In this document: piece by piece, positions 1 to 7,966 of the stretch
Layout: each line of letters opens with the position of its first letter
Numbering within the stretch: position 1 is the stretch's first letter
Origin: an uncultured Chloroflexota bacterium
GTDB lineage: Bacteria > Chloroflexota > Dehalococcoidia > Lucifugimonadales > CAJWER01
Length of the DNA: 14,687 nucleotides
Assembly (NCBI GenBank): GCA_913030785.1
Contig: CAJWER010000056.1
Span: 1 to 14,687, forward strand
Reading direction: 5' to 3'
Position numbers and translations under genes: made by a program
Notes under the pieces: generated by a model
Databases searched by the model: none
What the model saw: the letters and a program-made list of their open reading frames with translations, nothing else
Told to the model about the DNA's origin: nothing

Positions 1-2
1 CT

Positions 3-262
3 TTAGGAAATCAAACATCATCATTTTTTGCTTACAATGAAAATTATCCGATACACATTGATAAACTTGAATTTGATAAACTTGAGACTCTAAAATTTGG
101 CTATAACGAAAGAGGTCAAAAATCTGTTTTATTTGCTTTGGGTAATAGCCAAACGCATGCGATTAACCAGATTAAAGATAAAGATGTGAATTATGTTAAG
201 ATATTATCTGATAGCCTCTCTGAAAATCTTGATGTTTTGGTCCATTCAATGCCAAATGCAAA
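3..262 (+). CDS. Partial AT-rich ORF, possible SGNH-hydrolase-like protein (foreign fragment)
   Basis: An open frame runs from base 3 with no start in the window, so the 5' end is missing. About 86 residues are encoded before base composition switches abruptly near 262. The codons are A/T-ending, unlike every gene from rpoC onward. The segment ALGNSQTHAIN (about residues 44-54) looks like block I of SGNH/GDSL-type hydrolases, where the residue after G-N/D is the nucleophile serine. The downstream stretch LVHSMPNANL would fit a following strand. This assignment is weak because no second catalytic block is visible. The frame continues into the G+C-rich DNA and stops at 399-401, but that tail is an out-of-frame reading of rpoC and is not real protein. 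Most likely this is a piece of another organism's genome joined to the rpoC contig. Confidence 0.45.
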
Positions 263-328
263 TCTGCGACGGGGGGTGCTGGGTTTATCGTCGCCCCACA
301 TGCGTCTGGGTTCCTCGGTGGAGCTTGG

Positions 329-2944
329 GACTTCGAGAGTGCCAAGAAGATGGTCGAGAAAGAGCGTCCCGAGGTGTGGGACATCCTCGAAGAGGTGGTA
401 AAGGAGAGGCCGGTCTTGCTGAACCGCGCCCCAACTCTCCACCGCCTCGGCATCCAGGCATTCCAGCCAATTCTCGTAGAAGGGGGCTCCATCCAGGTGC
501 ATCCCCTCGTCTGCGCGGCGTTCAACGCCGACTTCGATGGGGACCAGATGGCGGTGCACGTACCTCTCTCACGGGGTGCGGTACAGGAAGCCAAGAAAGT
601 GATGCTCAGCACCTACAACATGCTGTCCCCAAGCTCTGGCGACCCCACAGTGGCGCCAACGTTGGATATCGCCTTCGGCTGCTACTACATGACCATGGTT
701 GAAGAAGAAGCCAAGGGGACCGGTCGTGTCTTTGCTAACCTGGAGGACGCCAAGCTCGCCTACGATTTGGACATTGTGGGTCTCAGAGCCCTCCTCAAGG
801 TCCGGACAGACTCCAATGGCAACGGGTCTGAATGGATGGAGACAACGGTAGGTAGAATTATATTCAACGAAGTTGTTCCAGACGAGCTAGGGTACCGCAA
901 CTTCCCTCAGGACAAGGCCGCGCTCAAAACCATTACATCTGAGTGCCACCGGATGCTGGGCAATGAAAAGACGATGGTCATGCTTGACGCGATCAAGTCT
1001 CTGGGCTTCCGCTACGCCTCAAAATCGGGCACCACGATCGCTATCAACGACATTGAGGTCTCACCGGAAAAGTATCGGATCGTTTCCGAAGCGGATGATC
1101 ACGTCGACCAGCTGGAACAACAATACATGGACGGCCTCATCACCCATGATGAGCGCTACGAAAACACGGTCAAGATCTGGACCGACGCCAACAACGAGCT
1201 AACCCAGGTCATCGAATCCAATATGCGTAACTTCGGCGGCATCTACCTGATGGCAGTATCGGGCGCCAAGGGTAACATCGCGCAGATCAAGCAGATGGCA
1301 GGCATGAGAGGCCTGATGTCGGACCCGAAGGGGCGCATCATTGACCGGCCAATCAAATCGAACTTCCGTGAAGGACTCAGCGTGCTGGAGTACTTCATTT
1401 CGACTCACGGCGCCAGGAAGGGCTTGGCTGACACAGCACTGCGTACGGCGGACTCAGGCTACCTGACACGGCGACTGATCGACGTGGCCCAGGAGGTCAC
1501 GGCGACTATTGAAGACTGCGAGGCTATTGGCGGCGTCTGGGTCGAAAATATGGAAGACATACCCCTTGTAAGCACCTTCGACGAGAGGGTCAAAAGCAGA
1601 TACGCATCGGCTCCAGTAGCAGACCCGAACACGGGCGAGATCCTCGTGGACCGCAATGACCTAATCGACGAAGAGTCGACGGCCAAGATTCGTGATGCTG
1701 GCGCCGACGGCGTTCTGGTTCGCTCGCCGCTGACCTGTGAGGCAGATCGTGGCGTTTGCAACTTTTGCTACGGAATATCCCTGGCCACCTGGCAGCCCGT
1801 GATGATGGGAGAGGCAGTCGGGATCATTGCCGCCCAGAGCATCGGTGAGCCGGGAACCCAGCTAACAATGCGAACATTCCACACCGGTGGAATCGCAGGT
1901 ATCGACATCACGAGCGGACTCCCCAGAGTAGAGGAGCTGTTCGAGGCGCGCGTGCCGAAGGGCGAGGCGGTGCTCTCGGAGATCGACGGAATCGTCGAGG
2001 TCGCCGAGGTGGTTGATGGGCGAAGCATCGCGGTCAACAGCGCCGAAGAGTATCGCGACGAGTACCTGCTGGAAGACGGCCACAAGATTTTGATTGAAGA
2101 TGGGGACACCGTCGGCATCGGCGACCGACTGGCGGAGCCCGAAGATGTAGAAGACGAGGACGCGGTAGCGCTGCTTCAGACGCCTGACATTCTGGCCCGA
2201 GTGGCTGGCGTGGTGCACGTCGACGAAGAGGCGGTGAGCATTACCTGGTTAGAGGAAGAGCACCGGGAGTACATCATTCCGGCTGCGGCGCACGTAGTAG
2301 TAGCCGATGGAGACAGCGTAACAGCCGGCGAGGCGCTAACCTCAGGGCCAAAAAGCCCTCAGCAGATCCTCCGCATACAGGGCCGTGACGCGGTCCAGCG
2401 GTATCTGATCGAAGAGGTGCAGAAGGTCTATAGGTCCCAGGGCGTCGCGATTCACGACAAGCACATCGAGGTAATCATCCGGCAGATGATGCGCAAGGTC
2501 AGCATTGACGCGCCAGGCGACACGGAGCTGCTGCCGGGCGAGCTGATCAACCGGTCGCAGTACGAGGAAATCAACGCCCGCATGCTGGCCGAGGGCGGAG
2601 AGCCCGCCACCGCCAGTCCAGTACTCCTGGGTATCACCAGGGCGTCACTCAACATGGAGAGCTTCTTGGCGGCGGCATCGTTCCAGGAGACCACGAGGGT
2701 CCTAACTGAGTCCTCTGTGAACGGCGACATCGACTATCTGCGCGGCCTCAAGGAGAACGTCATTATCGGCAGACTCATCCCGGCCAGGTTCGACATGTCC
2801 GAGGAGGGCCGCAAGAGGCTCGGTCTCGACGAGCTTGAGAAGCGGAAGCCGGTCGGCCTGATGGCAGGTTCCCCGGCCCTCGAAGAGGGACCTGCTCCTG
2901 ACTTGCTGGAGGATTTGAAGCCCGAGGAGTTGCCGAAGCTCTAA
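329..2944 (+). CDS. rpoC: DNA-directed RNA polymerase subunit beta', 5'-truncated
   Basis: This is the catalytic beta' subunit of RNA polymerase. Recognisable homology starts at DFESAKKMVE (base 329); the first in-frame ATG is at 350, but it is internal and not the true start. Counting from 350, NADFDGDQMAVH at residues 59-70 carries the three magnesium-binding aspartates (61, 63, 65). The second zinc site is present: one Cys in TIEDCEA, then CEADRGVCNFC. The trigger-loop region GEPGTQLTMRTFHTGG lies near residues 495-512. The C-terminal part is complete and ends in an acidic, proline-rich tail with stop TAA. Compared with E. coli, where the aspartates are at 460-464, roughly 390 N-terminal residues are missing (N-terminal zinc site, clamp, lid/rudder). 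There is no large trigger-loop insertion. rpoB would be expected upstream, but AT-rich foreign DNA sits there instead. A bidirectional terminator follows. Confidence 0.97.
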   Translation, partial: DFESAKKMVEKERPEVWDILEEVVKERPVLLNRAPTLHRLGIQAFQPILVEGGSIQVHPLVCAAFNADFDGDQMAVHVPLSRGAVQEAKKVMLSTYNMLSPSSGDPTVAPTLDIAFGCYYMTMVEEEAKGTGRVFANLEDAKLAYDLDIVGLRALLKVRTDSNGNGSEWMETTVGRIIFNEVVPDELGYRNFPQDKAALKTITSECHRMLGNEKTMVMLDAIKSLGFRYASKSGTTIAINDIEVSPEKYRIVSEADDHVDQLEQQYMDGLITHDERYENTVKIWTDANNELTQVIESNMRNFGGIYLMAVSGAKGNIAQIKQMAGMRGLMSDPKGRIIDRPIKSNFREGLSVLEYFISTHGARKGLADTALRTADSGYLTRRLIDVAQEVTATIEDCEAIGGVWVENMEDIPLVSTFDERVKSRYASAPVADPNTGEILVDRNDLIDEESTAKIRDAGADGVLVRSPLTCEADRGVCNFCYGISLATWQPVMMGEAVGIIAAQSIGEPGTQLTMRTFHTGGIAGIDITSGLPRVEELFEARVPKGEAVLSEIDGIVEVAEVVDGRSIAVNSAEEYRDEYLLEDGHKILIEDGDTVGIGDRLAEPEDVEDEDAVALLQTPDILARVAGVVHVDEEAVSITWLEEEHREYIIPAAAHVVVADGDSVTAGEALTSGPKSPQQILRIQGRDAVQRYLIEEVQKVYRSQGVAIHDKHIEVIIRQMMRKVSIDAPGDTELLPGELINRSQYEEINARMLAEGGEPATASPVLLGITRASLNMESFLAAASFQETTRVLTESSVNGDIDYLRGLKENVIIGRLIPARFDMSEEGRKRLGLDELEKRKPVGLMAGSPALEEGPAPDLLEDLKPEELPKL

Positions 2945-2975
2945 TGCAGGGCAGGTAGGTCAATCGAGTTTTCAA

Positions 2976-2996
2976 GGTCCTCCCCATGGGAGGGCC
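2976..2996 (+). other. Small hairpin downstream of rpoC
   Basis: GGTCCTCC and GGAGGGCC pair as an 8-bp stem with one G-U pair around a CCATG-type loop. It lies 30 bases after the rpoC stop and just before the main terminator. No U-tract follows, so alone it is probably not a terminator. It may help stabilise the rpoC mRNA end. Confidence 0.35.
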
Positions 2997-3005
2997 AAGC
3001 AAAAC

Positions 3006-3039
3006 GGGCCACGTCATTGACGTGGCCCATTTTGTGTTT
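3006..3039 (+). terminator. Bidirectional Rho-independent terminator between rpoC and the CheX-like gene
   Basis: GGGCCACGT (3006-3014) and ACGTGGCCC (3020-3028) form a perfect 9-bp G+C-rich stem with loop CATTG. On the plus strand it is followed by ATTTTGTGTTT. On the minus strand it is followed by GTTTTGC, from the AAAAC at 3001-3005. It sits between two convergent genes (rpoC stop 2944; CheX-like stop 3073), so it can end both transcripts. Confidence 0.85.
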
Positions 3040-3072
3040 ACGCGGTAACAGCGTCGTGTAAGAGCAGCTCTA

Positions 3073-3534
3073 CTATTCCTCGGGCAGGCTGACGCGCACG
3101 TTCAGATCATCCGCTTCGCTGTTGAATACAACGAGGAGTTGAGGCCTGCCCAGGGTCGAAATCTCGGTCCCGCTGAACTGGATGAGCACCGGCGGCGTGA
3201 TGTTGCATGCGAAACCGTTGCCCGACAGCTCCGTCGCCGCGTTACCCGTGATCGTGTTGGCCAATTCGCCTAGTGCGGACAGCGCCATCTCCGAATCCAA
3301 CTCGAAATCGGTGCCGGCCATAATATCAATTATGCCTCTGGCGATGGTCTGGGAAAACCCGTAAGGAATGTTGCCCAGCAGTTCTCCACTTACGCCAATG
3401 ACAGCGGTTATGTCCTCTGTGGTGAACTTGTGTGAAACTGCGGAAACCGACGAGAGTTCGAGGGGCAGCCCCAACTCTCTCTCCCAAACAAGTTTTGCCG
3501 GGGACAGGAATGGATTGACGTACTCTTGCTTCAT
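3073..3534 (-). CDS. CheX-like chemotaxis phosphatase domain protein
   Basis: A 153-residue protein resembling the CheX/CheC family. CheX removes phosphate from the response regulator CheY in flagellated bacteria. The hallmark helix is visible as SALGELANTITGNA (residues 86-99), with the E-x-x-N pair at E90 and N93 that dephosphorylates CheY-P in characterised members. The C-terminal VLIQF...LLVVF strands fit the conserved sheet. The start chosen is MKQEYVNPF at 3534. The frame is open upstream to 3768, but that extension overlaps the aconitase 3' end and lacks the family fold. The gene lies 124 bp downstream of aconitase on the same strand and ends at the shared bidirectional terminator. A weak -10-like TACAAT lies in the gap (3594-3599 on the reverse strand). 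No CheY, CheA or flagellar gene is nearby, so a role outside motility, such as stand-alone phosphatase or adaptor, is possible. The family call is fairly secure; the function here is open. Confidence 0.75.
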   Translation of the reverse strand: MKQEYVNPFLSPAKLVWERELGLPLELSSVSAVSHKFTTEDITAVIGVSGELLGNIPYGFSQTIARGIIDIMAGTDFELDSEMALSALGELANTITGNAATELSGNGFACNITPPVLIQFSGTEISTLGRPQLLVVFNSEADDLNVRVSLPEE

Positions 3535-3658
3535 GCACTCTCTATGCTTAATGGATTCCCAGTGGCAAGCACGTTCGCCAACTGGAGTCAAGGATTGTAG
3601 CCAATTAGGATATTGACGCATGAAGCGCCGATGAAACCAATCGGCCGAAAAATGAGTG

Positions 3659-5944
3659 CTAGCCGCCAGTCGCCTGGCTGAGCAGGTTGAGGGCTGAGCC
3701 CGCCTTGAACCACTCGATTTGCGCGGCGCTGAAGGAATGATCGAGCGAAATGGAAACACTGGACCCATCGGAATGGCGCACTGTGCACTCCACTGGCCGC
3801 CCTGGGGCGAGTTCTGCCAGGCCGGTCAAGCTGATGCGGTCGTCTTCGCGAATAAGGTCGTAGTCTGCCGGATCCTGGAACGTCAGGGGGAGCAGTCCTT
3901 GCTTCTTGAGGTTTGACTCGTGTATGCGAGCAAAGCTGCGAGCGATGATGGCGGCAGCGCCAAGCAGTCTTGGGGACAGGGCTGCATGCTCGCGGCTGCT
4001 ACCCTCACCGTAGTTATTGTCGCCGACCACGACCCATCGTGCCCCGCTTGAGCGATAGTCCGTAGCAATCCTTGAGAAGGCGTGCCCCGTCTCGCCTGTC
4101 AGAACATTCTTGCCCTTCCCCGCTTCGCCCGTATGGGCGTTAATCGCGCCCATGAACATGTTCTCACTGAACTTGCTCAGATGGCCGCGAAGGCGCAGCC
4201 ACGGGCCTGCCGGAGATATGTGGTCGGTTGTGCATTTGCCCTGGGCCTTGAGCAGAACCGGCGCGTCCAGGTAGTCCTCGCCGTCCCAGGCTTCCCAAGG
4301 CTCCAACGCCTCGAGCCGCTCGCTGTTGGGATCAATGGCGATCTCGATGCCTGAGCCGTCCTCGGGCGGGGCGGCATAGGCCGAGCCGCCTGCCTCGAAG
4401 CCATTGGCTGGTACATCTGGGGCCTTAGCAGGTGCTTCGAGCACAAAACTAGAGCCATCCTGGGCAGTAATGCTATCTGTTAGTGGGTTGAAAGATAGAC
4501 GGCCAGCCAGAGACATGGCGACCACGATCTCAGGGCTTGCGATGAAGTTCATCGTCTCGGAGCGCCCGTCGTTGCGTCTTGGGAAGTTTCTGTTATATGA
4601 GGTAACGATGGTATTGGGAACACCATCAAGAACCTTCTCTCGCTTCCACTGGCCGATGCAAGGTCCGCAGGCATTGGCCAAGACCACCCCATTGATGGCC
4701 TTCAGCGAATCGAGCTGGCCGTCCCGCTCAATGGTGGCTCTGATCCGCTCAGACCCGGGTGTCACCATCAGGGTCCCGGCAGCAGCGATACCGTGTGCGC
4801 GGCCCTGCTCTGCAACATCAGCTGCGCGGCTCATGTCCTCGTAGGACGAGTTTGTGCAACTACCGATAAGGGATGTGTCTATCTTGTCCTCGAAACCGTT
4901 AGATCCCTCGGCGACCTCAGCGGCCAACGCCGAAATAGGACGCGCCCGATCAGGAGAATGGGGCCCTACAACATGGGGCTCCAGCTTCGACAGATCAATC
5001 TCTACGACGGTGTCGAAATACTTCTCAGGATTCGTCTCGGCATCTTCGTCAGGTGTGAGCAGAGCCTGGTTGTCGTTGGCCAAATCTGCGATCTCTCCGC
5101 GACGTGTGGCCCGTAAATACGCCTCCATACGCTCGTCGTACGGGAACATCGAGGTTGTCGCGCCAAGCTCTGCGCCCATGTTGGTAATGGTCGCCTTGCC
5201 TGTGCAACTGATGGAGCGCGTCCCGGGACCGAAGTACTCGATGATCGAGTTGGTACCGCCCGCCACAGTGAGCTTTCCCGCCAGGTAGAGGATCACGTCC
5301 TTCGGCGCGGTCCACCCGTTAAGTTCACCTGTCAGGCGGACCCCTATATGCCTTGGGAAAAGCAATTCCCAGTTGAGTCCAGCCATTACTTCGACAGCAT
5401 CGGCTCCACCGACGCCCACAGCGCAGGCGCCAAGGCCGCCGGCGTTCGGCGTATGAGAGTCAGTGCCAATGATCAGGGCTCCAGGAAAGGCGTAGTTTTC
5501 AATAATTACCTGGTGAATAATGCCGGCGCCAGGGCCCCAGAACCCTGCCCCAAACTTCGCGGAGGCCGAGCGCAGATAGGAGTAGACCTCGTCGTTCTCA
5601 GCGACCGAATCCAACAGGTCAGGTGCGCCATCGACCCGCGCCTGAATCAGATGGTCGCAATGAACGGTGGTGGGGACGGCGGTGCTGGCACGACGCGTCT
5701 GGGAGAAGTTGAGCATGACGGTCTGGCCAAGAACATCCTGAAGGGCGACCCTGTCTGGCCTCAGCGCGAGCTGGCTCTGCCCAGGAACGAACTCCTGGGA
5801 CTCAGGATCTGCGAGGTGTCCCAGGAGGACCTTGTCAGCCAGTGTCAGGGCCCTGCTCAGCCTGCGCCGGACGACCATCTGGTTCTTCGCAAGTGTGGCG
5901 TAGACGTCAGCCACCATCTCGGGAGTGGACTCAACCGCGACCAT
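3659..5944 (-). CDS. acn: Aconitate hydratase (mitochondrial-type aconitase)
   Basis: Aconitase interconverts citrate and isocitrate through cis-aconitate in the TCA cycle, in the cytoplasm, using a [4Fe-4S] cluster. The 761-residue length and sequence fit the mitochondrial-type family rather than the larger IRP/AcnA type (about 900). The cluster cysteines are C363 in GSCTNSS and C426 and C429 in ANACGPCIGQW. Substrate-binding segments VHCDHL (94-99) and GTDSHTPNAGGLG (160-172) are present. The swivelling C-terminal domain carries QGKCTTDHISPAGP (568-581) and the catalytic GSSREHAA (648-655). All key residues seem intact. The ATG at 5942-5944 has a good ribosome binding site, GGAGGA, about 8 bases upstream. 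It lies 111 bp downstream of the ferredoxin gene on the same strand and may be cotranscribed with it, because I found no convincing separate promoter in the gap. Confidence 0.97.
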   Translation of the reverse strand: MVAVESTPEMVADVYATLAKNQMVVRRRLSRALTLADKVLLGHLADPESQEFVPGQSQLALRPDRVALQDVLGQTVMLNFSQTRRASTAVPTTVHCDHLIQARVDGAPDLLDSVAENDEVYSYLRSASAKFGAGFWGPGAGIIHQVIIENYAFPGALIIGTDSHTPNAGGLGACAVGVGGADAVEVMAGLNWELLFPRHIGVRLTGELNGWTAPKDVILYLAGKLTVAGGTNSIIEYFGPGTRSISCTGKATITNMGAELGATTSMFPYDERMEAYLRATRRGEIADLANDNQALLTPDEDAETNPEKYFDTVVEIDLSKLEPHVVGPHSPDRARPISALAAEVAEGSNGFEDKIDTSLIGSCTNSSYEDMSRAADVAEQGRAHGIAAAGTLMVTPGSERIRATIERDGQLDSLKAINGVVLANACGPCIGQWKREKVLDGVPNTIVTSYNRNFPRRNDGRSETMNFIASPEIVVAMSLAGRLSFNPLTDSITAQDGSSFVLEAPAKAPDVPANGFEAGGSAYAAPPEDGSGIEIAIDPNSERLEALEPWEAWDGEDYLDAPVLLKAQGKCTTDHISPAGPWLRLRGHLSKFSENMFMGAINAHTGEAGKGKNVLTGETGHAFSRIATDYRSSGARWVVVGDNNYGEGSSREHAALSPRLLGAAAIIARSFARIHESNLKKQGLLPLTFQDPADYDLIREDDRISLTGLAELAPGRPVECTVRHSDGSSVSISLDHSFSAAQIEWFKAGSALNLLSQATGG

Positions 5945-6055
5945 TGCCGTGTCCTCCGGGCATCATAGCCCCATACACATAGCGCGGCCCGTTCAAGCTA
6001 TCGCTTGCGGGTCACGCTAATCTAAAATAGGCTTCCTGGGGAGGAGCCGCGACAA

Positions 6056-6304
6056 CTACTGAGACACCCCGAAGTACGAGTAGTTCAGCTTGATGTAGCC
6101 GTCCCACTCTTCAGGGGTGTCGTCCTCCGCAAATATGGCCACTACCGGGCAGACCGGCTCGCAGGCCGCACAGTCGATGCACTCGTCCGGGTGGATGAAG
6201 TACATGTTGTCGGAATCTTCAGTGTAGATACAGTCTACGGGACAGACATCCACGCAAGCCGCGTCCTTCACGTCGACGCACGGCTCAGCGATAATATAGG
6301 TCAT
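6056..6304 (-). CDS. fdxA: Seven-iron ferredoxin ([3Fe-4S][4Fe-4S])
   Basis: An 82-residue, acidic, cytoplasmic electron carrier. The cysteines are C9, C17, C21, C25, C42, C45, C48 and C52. Compared with Azotobacter ferredoxin I, C9, C17 and C52 would hold the [3Fe-4S] cluster and C21, C42, C45 and C48 the [4Fe-4S] cluster. The position that would supply a fourth ligand to the first cluster is valine (V12), which supports the seven-iron type. The opening MTYIIAEPCVDVKD and HPDECIDCAACEPVCPV closely resemble actinobacterial/Thermus-type FdxA. The frame is open further upstream, but MTYIIAE at 6304 is the true start: AGGAGGTTAGGAG stands just before it and the promoter (-10 at 6341-6346) lies inside the longer reading. 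It is first in the minus-strand group ferredoxin-aconitase-CheX-like. Its redox partner cannot be read from this window. Confidence 0.95.
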   Translation of the reverse strand: MTYIIAEPCVDVKDAACVDVCPVDCIYTEDSDNMYFIHPDECIDCAACEPVCPVVAIFAEDDTPEEWDGYIKLNYSYFGVSQ

Positions 6305-6340
6305 TTCGCTCCTAACCTCCTGACGCTTTTCGTTACCGAT

Positions 6341-6370
6341 AGTATAGCTTGGACGCGCCGGTCGATTCAA
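6341..6370 (-). promoter_or_regulatory. Sigma70-type promoter for the ferredoxin gene
   Basis: On the reverse strand TTGAAT (6365-6370) and TATACT (6341-6346) are separated by 18 bp. They lie 37 bases upstream of the ferredoxin start, with a strong ribosome binding site in between. Spacing and both hexamers are close to consensus. Confidence 0.65.
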
Positions 6371-6409
6371 GATATCCAGACGGACGATTCTCCCCCTGGA
6401 GGGTGAACC

Positions 6410-6438
6410 TTGACTTTCGCCACATCAGTTAGTTAACT
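6410..6438 (+). promoter_or_regulatory. Probable promoter for the SDR gene pair
   Basis: TTGACT (6410-6415), a 17-bp spacer and TTAACT (6433-6438) lie 38 bases upstream of the SDR start. This promoter is back to back with the ferredoxin promoter, whose -35 is only 40 bp away. The -35 is good and the -10 weaker. Confidence 0.5.
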
Positions 6439-6475
6439 GGCGCGGCTGAACTATGACGCCGACTGAGGAGTGCAG

Positions 6476-7198
6476 ATGGGCAAGCTAGATGGGAAGGTTA
6501 CGATAGTAACCGGAGGCGGAACTGGCATAGGAAAAGGGATCGCGCGGGCCTTCGCCGCAGAAGGGGCGCAAGTCGTCATCACTTCCCGCTCCGAGCAAAC
6601 TCTGAACGAGGTGGCGGGGGAGCTAGGAGACCAGGTACTCGCTTTGCCGACAGACTTGAAGGTGGAGGCCCAGATCACTGCCCTGTTCGAGCGAACCATT
6701 GCGGAGATGGGGCACCTGGACATCCTGGTCAATAACGCAGGTGTATTCGAGGGAGGGCCGATCGAGGAACTGTCTTTGGAGACCTGGCAGCACGTCATGG
6801 ACGTGAACCTGACCGGCGTATTCCTCTGTACCCGCGAAGCGATGAAGATCATGAAGCCAGCGGGCGGCGGTAGGATCATCAACATCGGCAGCATCTCGGC
6901 CCAGATGCCGCGGATGAACTCCGCCCCCTACTCGACAACCAAACACGCTCTCGTGGGCCTCACCAAGTCGACCGCTCTTGAGGGTCGCGATTTCGGTGTG
7001 GTCGCCAGCATCCTGCACCCGGGCAACGTGCTAACCGAACTGAGAGACAACAGCACACTGGCACAAAACCAGGAGCCGATGATGAGCACGGATGACATCG
7101 CAATGGCGGCGCTCACGATGGCCGCCCTCCCGCTAAACGTGAACATGCTGGAGTCGATTGTGCTGCCCGTCGAGCAGAAGTACATTGGCCGGGGGTAG
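6476..7198 (+). CDS. Classical short-chain dehydrogenase/reductase (SDR)
   Basis: A 240-residue NAD(P)-dependent oxidoreductase with a single Rossmann fold. In order, it shows the cofactor motif TGGGTGIG (12-19), NNAG (86-89), the active-site serine region in INIGSISA (136-142), the catalytic YSTTK (Y152, K156) and HPGNV (181-185). Active-site residues are intact. The ATG at 6476 is preferred over the in-frame GTG at 6470 because GAGGAG at 6465-6470 then stands 5 bases before the start; the GTG would lie inside that ribosome binding site. Substrate cannot be told from sequence; many relatives are annotated 3-oxoacyl-reductase-like without proof. It is followed after 9 bp by an extended SDR, presumably in one operon. 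Confidence 0.92.
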   Translation: MGKLDGKVTIVTGGGTGIGKGIARAFAAEGAQVVITSRSEQTLNEVAGELGDQVLALPTDLKVEAQITALFERTIAEMGHLDILVNNAGVFEGGPIEELSLETWQHVMDVNLTGVFLCTREAMKIMKPAGGGRIINIGSISAQMPRMNSAPYSTTKHALVGLTKSTALEGRDFGVVASILHPGNVLTELRDNSTLAQNQEPMMSTDDIAMAALTMAALPLNVNMLESIVLPVEQKYIGRG

Positions 7199-7207
7199 TA
7201 GGGCGCG

Positions 7208-7966
7208 ATGAAGAAGGTGCTGGTCACCGGAATGAGCGGATTGATCGGAGGGTTGCTGCGCCGCCATCTGGAGGACGACGGCGGATACGAACTCACCGCC
7301 CTCAACAGAAGCCCATTGGATGGAGTACGATGTGTTCAGGCCGACATCGCCGACTTTGATGCGATCAAGTCAGCTTTCGTGGGGCAAGACACGGTTGTCC
7401 ACCTGGCGGCACACCTGAAGGACGAGCCCTTCGAGACCCTGCAAGCGGCCAATCTCACGGGCGTGTACAACGTCTACGAGGCTGCACGCTCTGCCGGCGT
7501 AAGACGCGTGGTATTCGCCAGTTCGGGATCCACAATCAAAGGGTGGGAGGACGTCCTTCCCTATCGCGCGATGGCCGAGGGGCGTTACGAGGATGTCCCG
7601 AAGAGCTGGCCGATGATCACCCACGAGATGGTGCGGCCCCGCGGCGCCTACGGAGCGTCGAAGGTGTGGGGCGAGGCGGTCGGGAGGCACTTTTCAGACG
7701 CCTATGGAATGTCGGTACTCTGCGTACGCATCGGATCGGTGCTCGACCACAACGACCCGTCGCGGATAGTACCGAGTATGGCGTGGCTGAGCCACCGCGA
7801 TGTCGTAGATATCCTGGTGCGCTGCATAGATGCGCCGGAGGACCTGCGATACGACATCTTCCTCGCCACGTCCAGGAACCGCTACGGTTACCGGGACCTG
7901 GAGCATGCGCGAGATGTGCTCGGATACGTCCCGCAGGACACCGACGATTCGGCGTTCGAGGCCTGA
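7208..7966 (+). CDS. NAD-dependent epimerase/dehydratase family protein, uronate-dehydrogenase-like
   Basis: A 252-residue extended SDR. The N-terminal dinucleotide motif TGMSGLIGG (7-15) has GxxGxxG spacing. The VVHLAA strand (63-68), FASSGS (104-108) and catalytic YGASK (Y148, K152) follow. RIGSVLD (174-180) and the later MAWLSHRDVVDIL resemble the RIGS...WLS.D pattern of bacterial uronate dehydrogenases, which oxidise glucuronate or galacturonate to aldarolactones. The length also fits that group (about 265). This substrate is inferred; a different sugar or small-molecule substrate is possible. It lies 9 bp downstream of the classical SDR, so the two probably share the promoter at 6410. 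I see no clear terminator after the stop. Confidence 0.85.
   Translation: MKKVLVTGMSGLIGGLLRRHLEDDGGYELTALNRSPLDGVRCVQADIADFDAIKSAFVGQDTVVHLAAHLKDEPFETLQAANLTGVYNVYEAARSAGVRRVVFASSGSTIKGWEDVLPYRAMAEGRYEDVPKSWPMITHEMVRPRGAYGASKVWGEAVGRHFSDAYGMSVLCVRIGSVLDHNDPSRIVPSMAWLSHRDVVDILVRCIDAPEDLRYDIFLATSRNRYGYRDLEHARDVLGYVPQDTDDSAFEA

Noticed and set aside
138..401. A fusion ORF joining the AT-rich fragment to downstream sequence
   Set aside because: After about base 262 the frame is an out-of-frame reading of rpoC, so the fusion is an artefact of the junction.
3535..3768. N-terminal extension of the CheX-like protein to 231 residues
   Set aside because: The extra part overlaps the 3' end of aconitase on the same strand in another frame and is arginine/serine-rich shadow sequence; the family starts at MKQEYVN.
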